32,673 nucleotides of DNA from a virus, in the IMG/VR virus record IMGVR_UViG_3300028392_000198, positions 1 through 32,673 of that record, one strand, 5' to 3'. Positions within the stretch are counted from its first letter, which is position 1; every line of letters starts with the position of its first letter. The translations under genes and the position numbers were made by a program. Positions 28,259-32,673 of this stretch are shown here, piece by piece. Under the pieces are notes generated by a model. It did no database searches, was not told where the DNA came from, and was given only the letters and a program-made list of their open reading frames with translations.

Positions 28259-29176
28259 CTATTGTGCGGGCCAATTCCCGTCTTGAACACTCCAAGGGCC
28301 AACCAGCGGATTCATGCCAATTGGGGCAAGGGATTGCGCGGGAACAGGCACATCCTGCGCTTTTGTGTAACTCAATGCCCGCATGAATTCGCCCAATTCA
28401 ACAGAATAATCTAGCTTTTTGGCTTTGAGGAAATAAAACTTCAGACCCGCCAGCATGAGGTCATCAGGGAAAATTGCCGTGTCGGTATCAACGCTATATG
28501 CGCCCTTGTCACCTTGGGTTGCGCCGCTAGACATCACCCAATAATTGCTGACGTACTCAAACGCAAAGGTGTAGATGCTTGTTAAGGCTTGAAAAATCCG
28601 CAAGCGGTTGTTGTATATACGATAGCGTTCACGCGGGCCAACCGAGATGATGCCGCCTTGCAGCCATTGCCATTCTTGGCTGGTTTTCGTTCCAAGGTTG
28701 CGCCAATGGTTTGTGCGATCCCAATTTGTATCCGAAATCATGCGGTCAAAGTCGGTCGGCATCGCATAATCTTGCTTGGCAAACGTCATAGACACCGCTG
28801 CCGTCGAGGTTGCCACCGGCGTGTTTAGCGTGACTTGGGTTGCCGAATCAACAGACAAAATCTCAGCGTATGGCGCTTGACCTGTACCGGTGACCACATT
28901 TCCGGCCTCTAAGCCGGTGGTCGTTCCCATGCTGGTGATGACCTTTGACCCTGCCGTGATTGTGCCGATAGTGCTGATTCCGGCGGTTGTTTGCAGGACA
29001 TAAGCCTTGACCAACCGCTGCCACTCAAATTCGCGCACCAAGTCTTTGCCCAATCGCTGAGACAAAGCCAGCAGTTGGACGGTTTGATTGTTGGTGGAAC
29101 CAATTACTGCCGCTGGTTGGGACAAGCCCAGTTCGCCCGAAACTTGGTCAACCAGTTGCAGTAATGTGTATGCCAT
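28259..29176 (-). CDS. Putative connector / head-tail adaptor protein
   Basis: A 305-residue protein with start MAYTLLQLVDQVSGELGLSQ and a helix LLALSQRLGKDLVREFEWQR. A beta-rich middle with phage-tail phrases such as VTGTGQAPYAEILSVDSATQ follows, then a stretch with DFDRMISDTNWDRTNHW, GERYRIYNNRLRIFQ-like sequence and FAFEYVSNYWV. This is a well-spread phage protein found after the portal-head genes in podoviruses, comparable with adaptor or tubular proteins (P22 gp4 or T7 gp11 position). It follows a 196-residue protein and precedes the gp10-like hub, as expected for an adaptor. Function by position and resemblance. Confidence 0.7.
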   Translation of the reverse strand: MAYTLLQLVDQVSGELGLSQPAAVIGSTNNQTVQLLALSQRLGKDLVREFEWQRLVKAYVLQTTAGISTIGTITAGSKVITSMGTTTGLEAGNVVTGTGQAPYAEILSVDSATQVTLNTPVATSTAAVSMTFAKQDYAMPTDFDRMISDTNWDRTNHWRNLGTKTSQEWQWLQGGIISVGPRERYRIYNNRLRIFQALTSIYTFAFEYVSNYWVMSSGATQGDKGAYSVDTDTAIFPDDLMLAGLKFYFLKAKKLDYSVELGEFMRALSYTKAQDVPVPAQSLAPIGMNPLVGPWSVQDGNWPAQ

Positions 29177-29767
29177 TTATTCCACCACTTCTTCTTTGCG
29201 AGGTCTGCCAGCCTTTTTGGATGTCAATTCCGTAATCATGGCACGAAGTTCAGCCATTTCAACTTCTTGGGCCTTCAATTTTTCATCAGTCTCAGCGCGG
29301 ATTTTGTCCATCATTTGGCTATCTTGCGCCGCACCAATGAATGCTTGAGCCTTGGCCCGCAATTCGTTGAAACCCATGATTTTGTTGCCTGCGGAATCCG
29401 GCAGCTTGGCAAACTGGTCAATCGTGAAGATGTTGAGCGCCCGAAATTCAGCCTTTTGCGTGTCGCTGATTGCTGCCCATGCCTCAATCGGAGTGCCATC
29501 GGATTTTTGCTCTTTCTTTTGCTCAAACCGCGCCCACTCAATTGGATATTCTTCCATGTCGGTTTCGCGCATTGGGCGGTCAACCACCAACGTGGAATCG
29601 CCTGGAACCAGCTTCTTCAAGTAGATGCGTTCCTCAAAGATTGGGCGTTTTTCCAAGTCCGATTTGTAATTGTTCTTAATTTGTACAGCATGGAAAAACA
29701 CCGCCATCTTGCCTCGGTTGTCCTCCATGAAACTTTCATTTGTCCATCCAGCCGTTTCGTTCTTCAT
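29177..29767 (-). CDS. Conserved phage protein with AT-hook-like tail
   Basis: A 196-residue protein. The first half has ordered segments (MKNETAGWTNESFMEDNRGK, KNNYKSDLEKRPIFEERIYL). The middle has QFAKLPDSAGNKIMGFNELR, and a long charged coiled coil follows (DEKLKAQEVEMAELRAMITE). The C-terminus is KKAGRPRKEEVVE, in which GRPRK matches the AT-hook core that binds the minor groove of AT-rich DNA. The protein type is common beside adaptor genes in environmental podoviruses, but its role is unknown. The AT-hook reading is inference. Starts by ATGA overlap with the DUF115-like gene. Confidence 0.6.
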   Translation of the reverse strand: MKNETAGWTNESFMEDNRGKMAVFFHAVQIKNNYKSDLEKRPIFEERIYLKKLVPGDSTLVVDRPMRETDMEEYPIEWARFEQKKEQKSDGTPIEAWAAISDTQKAEFRALNIFTIDQFAKLPDSAGNKIMGFNELRAKAQAFIGAAQDSQMMDKIRAETDEKLKAQEVEMAELRAMITELTSKKAGRPRKEEVVE

Positions 29768-30498
29768 GCCATTTCCTTTAGTTGAAGTGCCGTTTCTTGC
29801 ATAAGCCCGTCACCGAAAAATGCGATCTCCGCATCCTGAGTTGTGATGAATTGTTCCATCTCAATCGCTGCCTGTAGCATTTGCTTGGTGGTCTGAAACA
29901 CTCGGTTTCCAGCTTTCACCATAATTTTAGCTTGTTCCTTGCCCAAATGTGCCCCAGCGTGCCGGTCGGTTGTAAATGAGCAATCCATGCCGTGAATGTT
30001 AAACCGCCGGTAGCCAAGCGCCGCCATGACATTCATCGCCCGTTGCCCGACCGAACTGCCGCCGCCAATCATGCTGTTTGCGCCTTCCGGATGGTTTTGC
30101 ATCACCCATGCAACGGTTTCTAGGTCATCGCCGTTGATCAGATGCCACAACCGCACTTGGCGGCCCTTCAGCACTTCCCAATATTTTGGGTGGCAAACGG
30201 TAGCCATCAGGTAAATGGTCTTGGCCTGCGGGTTTTGCAGCATCCGCGCCTTGTGTTCCCTTGGGTCGCAGTCCACATGGAAATCCGGCACGATTCCGCG
30301 CCTGACAAGATAATCATGGGCGCCGGACACCGTGACAATAGGCCGTTTTATTAGCTTCCAAGTGTCCGCAAGGCTTGGGCCATAGCAGACAATGGATGCC
30401 CATTTATCGTTAAATTTGGGCCTTTTCTTAAGCATTTGCCCATGCGCTTGCGACATTTGGGCATGGCGCTCGGCGTTACTTAGGACACCTTGTAGCAT
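29764..30498 (-). CDS. DUF115 / MptE-like protein (second copy)
   Basis: A 244-residue protein of the DUF115 group (MAF_flag10/MptE-like). Blocks SIVCYGPSLADTWKLIKRPI, SGAHDYLVRRGIVPDFHVDC, CHPKYWEVLKGRQVRLWH, NSMIGGGSSVGQRAMNVMA and NIHGMDCSF form a Rossmann-like domain. DUF115 proteins occur in flagellar glycosylation (Maf) loci and in nucleotide- or pterin-phosphate-binding enzymes. It is clearly paralogous to the N-terminal half of the 544-residue protein in this cassette. A role in sugar transfer to virion or host surface is inference. It overlaps the methyltransferase gene by 19 bp. Confidence 0.75.
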   Translation of the reverse strand: MLQGVLSNAERHAQMSQAHGQMLKKRPKFNDKWASIVCYGPSLADTWKLIKRPIVTVSGAHDYLVRRGIVPDFHVDCDPREHKARMLQNPQAKTIYLMATVCHPKYWEVLKGRQVRLWHLINGDDLETVAWVMQNHPEGANSMIGGGSSVGQRAMNVMAALGYRRFNIHGMDCSFTTDRHAGAHLGKEQAKIMVKAGNRVFQTTKQMLQAAIEMEQFITTQDAEIAFFGDGLMQETALQLKEMA

Positions 30499-31082
30499 TC
30501 AACCCTCATGTCTCGGAATGGAAAGTGATAGCGCGGATCAAAGAATTCGATGCGTTCCATGCCAACCGATTGCAGCATATCGCGCAGCGGGTTTTGAAAC
30601 CAGCCCCACCGGTGACACATGGCAGGGTCTTTGTGCTTGGGGTCGCCCCATAGCGCATAGGTGACCATAAACGGCTGCAAAGGCTCTTTATGCACCACGC
30701 AATTGTGGATGTAGGCAAACACTTTATCCATGCATGGCAATTCAAGAATCATCTTGCCGCCAGGCTTGAGAACACGCATCCACTCAGACAGCAGGGCGTG
30801 TACTTCCCATTCGTAAAAATGCTCCAGCACATGAATGGCGGCGACCGCATCGGCTGAATTGCTGGCAAGTTCCAGCTTACGCAAGTCGCATTTGATGTCC
30901 GATGTTTCGGAATACAGGTCTACGTTTACCCAGCCGTTCCAATGTTTTTTTCCGCATCCGAGGTTGTAGGCCGTTTCGTAATCGTCTTCCATGCATCGAT
31001 CACTATTTGCGGCGAGTATTTTTCCATCACGAATTGTTGCGCCGCCAAGATATTGCTTGACACGTTCTTCTGTGTTGTCCAT
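30480..31082 (-). CDS. Class I SAM-dependent methyltransferase
   Basis: A 200-residue methyltransferase with motif I YNLGCGKKHWNGWVNVDL (LGCG 41-44, acidic Asp55). IHVLEHFYEWEVHALLSEW, with the HVLEH motif, and WMRVLKPGGKMILELP follow, the order of a Methyltransf_11-like Rossmann fold. The best start (31082) has GAGGG six bases upstream. It gives a 157-bp out-of-frame overlap with the DUF115/glycosyltransferase gene. A Met at residue 31 (30992) would shorten the overlap to 67 bp but lacks a clear Shine-Dalgarno. Substrate not known; by context a sugar or a glycosylated product. Confidence 0.85.
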   Translation of the reverse strand: MDNTEERVKQYLGGATIRDGKILAANSDRCMEDDYETAYNLGCGKKHWNGWVNVDLYSETSDIKCDLRKLELASNSADAVAAIHVLEHFYEWEVHALLSEWMRVLKPGGKMILELPCMDKVFAYIHNCVVHKEPLQPFMVTYALWGDPKHKDPAMCHRWGWFQNPLRDMLQSVGMERIEFFDPRYHFPFRDMRVECYKVS

Positions 31083-32560
31083 TCAATGCCCTCTTTGATG
31101 TTGCCAATCCAAATGCCAGAGAAACCCTCCAATGCTGGATGCGGCTCTGCGACTACAAAACACCCTTGACGGGTTGCCTCAATTGCCCGATTTGGGCTTT
31201 TGTAGGTATCGGTGGCGGGGATCACCACGATGTCAGCGCGGGCAAATTCTTCCAACATGGTTTCATGCGACCAAGGGATTGCCCCGCCGAAGTTGGACAC
31301 CACTCGCAGCGGGTAATGCTCAATGTCCGGCAAGATGCGCTGTAGGCTTTGTTTGTTGACGGCGTGCCCATACCACAGCAGATTCACGCCGTTGCAATGT
31401 GGCAGCATCTGATCGTATTCAAAAGGGTCGGGAATGACCACGGCATCTTTGCCCAATGCCTTGATGCGCTTTGCCATTTCTTGGGTTGGACAAGTCACCA
31501 CATCGGCAATCCGCAGCGCCTCGGCATAGTGCGTCCAATCAAAATGGTCATCGCAAAAATCCACAATGACCCGTGCGCCACGCGCCTTGGCCCGAGCCAT
31601 TTCCATCAGTTCATGCGCTTGAGGTTTGGCAAACACCAATGTGCCCGCGGTCAAGTCATTGAGGCTTGCCCATGTGCCTGCCGGTATTTTTGCGCGGTAA
31701 CGCCAGCTTGCCGACCAAACATCGCCAAAGTGAATAAACGAAACCCGATCATTTTGCTGCGTTTGGGTATTGATGATGCCGCCTAGTTCCATCATGTTTT
31801 CTGCCCTTTTGCGAATGATGGCCTGGATCAGCCCATGCCCGTGACCGTTGAACACCGCATCCGGTAAGTAGTCGTAATATGTTTGGAAATGCTCGGCCTG
31901 CAAAGCCATTGCCGTGTTGCAATAGAAAGTCTCGCCATCAGGGTCGATTCTGACTTCAATCAAGCTGTCGCCGTCTTTTAGGCCATCACCATTCACCCGC
32001 AGCATTTCGCCATCATTGCAGGAATCGTAGCCAAACAGTTCAAATTTTCGCCAGCCAAGGACATAGAACAACGACATGGCGCGTAAGCCGGAAGTTGTAC
32101 CGCCGCCGATCAGCATAGAGTTTTTGGGGCGGTTTTGGCCTTTGGTCAGGTATGGATGCCACAGGGTCACATCGCAGCCTGCAAGGTTGTCAAACATCGC
32201 CGGATGGCATTGTGAAGCAATCATATACTTCACGGCCTTATGAGGCTTGTAGAACGCGATCCGATGCTCTTGTGGGTCGATTGCTAGGGCGTAATCAGGA
32301 ATCACGCCGTTGTCGATTAGCCAATCGTGTGCGCCCTTAATGGCAACAACCGGCGCACCGGCTGCTTGCATCTTTTTGATGAGTTCTATTTGCCCTCGAA
32401 CGCTTGGGGCGCTTGCTACCAGCAAGATCGAGCCGGTCTTTTCCGATTCAGCTTGCTTGACTTGTGCAAAGCCTCTAGCAATTGCCGCATCCATATGCGC
32501 GAATAACGTCTCGTCATCCGCGACACATTGACCGTTAACTTTAAGAGGTAAAAAACTCAT
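30926..32560 (-). CDS. DUF115-like / GT-B glycosyltransferase fusion
   Basis: A 544-residue protein with two parts. Residues about 45-270 form a DUF115-like domain (GSILLVASAPSVRGQIELIK; IKGAHDWLIDNGVIPDYALA; IDPQEHRI; SMLIGGGTTSGLRAMSLFYV; ELFGYDSC). Residues about 290-530 resemble the C-terminal GT-B half of group-1 glycosyltransferases (VIVDFCDDHFDWTHYAEALR; DVVTCPTQEMAKRIKALGKD; VIPDPFEYDQM; DIVVIPATDTYKSPNRAIEA, the usual nucleotide-sugar region). The ATG at 32560 is chosen over a TTG one codon earlier. Its first 14 bases lie in the terminal repeat, directly after a terminator. Likely modifies a virion or host surface component. Confidence 0.8.
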   Translation of the reverse strand: MSFLPLKVNGQCVADDETLFAHMDAAIARGFAQVKQAESEKTGSILLVASAPSVRGQIELIKKMQAAGAPVVAIKGAHDWLIDNGVIPDYALAIDPQEHRIAFYKPHKAVKYMIASQCHPAMFDNLAGCDVTLWHPYLTKGQNRPKNSMLIGGGTTSGLRAMSLFYVLGWRKFELFGYDSCNDGEMLRVNGDGLKDGDSLIEVRIDPDGETFYCNTAMALQAEHFQTYYDYLPDAVFNGHGHGLIQAIIRKRAENMMELGGIINTQTQQNDRVSFIHFGDVWSASWRYRAKIPAGTWASLNDLTAGTLVFAKPQAHELMEMARAKARGARVIVDFCDDHFDWTHYAEALRIADVVTCPTQEMAKRIKALGKDAVVIPDPFEYDQMLPHCNGVNLLWYGHAVNKQSLQRILPDIEHYPLRVVSNFGGAIPWSHETMLEEFARADIVVIPATDTYKSPNRAIEATRQGCFVVAEPHPALEGFSGIWIGNIKEGIEWTTQKNVSSNILAAQQFVMEKYSPQIVIDAWKTITKRPTTSDAEKNIGTAG

Positions 32561-32673
32561 CAAAAAGACACCCCGCTTCTTTGGCGGGGCATCAGTTTGC
32601 TTTAGACAGGGTTAGATGTCAGTAAGCCAGCATTGTTGACCATGCAATATGGTGCAGATGCCGAGGTTGCCGA
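32547..32673. repeat. Terminal direct repeat, right copy
   Basis: Exact second copy of 1-127, including the 5' end of the DUF115/glycosyltransferase gene (32547-32560) and the terminator. Joining the two copies makes the decoration gene (56-589) and the glycosyltransferase gene neighbours on the circle. Confidence 0.95.
32561..32590 (-). terminator. Rho-independent terminator, right-repeat copy
   Basis: Same hairpin and T run as at 15-44. In the closed molecule there is only one. It stands immediately upstream of the ATG at 32560. Confidence 0.75.

Noticed and set aside
1-32673. CRISPR arrays, tRNAs, rRNAs, insertion sequences
   Set aside because: No array of regularly spaced repeats, no cloverleaf-like sequence and no transposase or inverted-repeat pair was seen by eye; a tRNA search program could confirm.

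Overview
The window is one essentially complete genome of a tailed phage with podovirus-type, P22-like virion genes, assembled as a circle and cut inside the late region. The first 127 bases recur exactly at the end (32547-32673), so the unique unit is about 32,546 bp. It encodes a complete head, connector, ejection and lysis set. It encodes no DNA polymerase, RNA polymerase, integrase, CI-type repressor or tRNA that I could recognise. The gene style (DUF1376 initiator plus P-like loader, NinB, a YbcO-like nuclease, ERF, a Cro-like regulator, many ATGA-coupled starts, roughly half G+C) suggests a phage of a Gram-negative proteobacterium, perhaps a freshwater Burkholderiales. The host is inference only.

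Layout. A divergent control region at about 13794-13937 holds three copies of a TAAG-N4-CTTA operator-like motif between a Cro-like gene (leftward) and an early operon (rightward). Rightward (13938-17975) there are about 16 genes: tiny membrane, lipoprotein and zinc-ribbon proteins, an ERF annealing protein, an SSB-like protein ending DDIPF, a winged-helix protein and a conserved phage protein of unknown role. Leftward from the Cro-like gene come DUF1376 and P-like replication proteins, a C5-cytosine methyltransferase (with a nested out-of-frame gene that has its own Shine-Dalgarno), a PD-(D/E)xK-like nuclease, NinB, a zinc ribbon and a YbcO-like HNH nuclease. These are followed by a small ORF, a DUF5856-like protein, a GT8-like glycosyltransferase, an ADP-ribosyltransferase-like protein and terminase small and large subunits. 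Then come portal, a short fibre-like protein, scaffold, major capsid protein and a decoration protein, closed by an intrinsic terminator at 15-44.

Across the junction the leftward late genes continue (32560 down to 17976). First is a surface-chemistry cassette: a DUF115-like/glycosyltransferase fusion, a SAM methyltransferase and a second DUF115-like protein. Next come an adaptor, small conserved proteins, a beta-propeller-like tail protein, a GNAT, three or four ejection or internal virion proteins and a tail fibre with a C1q-like tip. The cluster ends with lysis genes (holin-type membrane proteins and an M15 endopeptidase).

The observations most worth following are the nested gene inside dcm, the operator triplet, the duplicated DUF115/glycosyltransferase/methyltransferase cassette with a 157-bp out-of-frame overlap, and the terminator placed directly against the start of that cassette.
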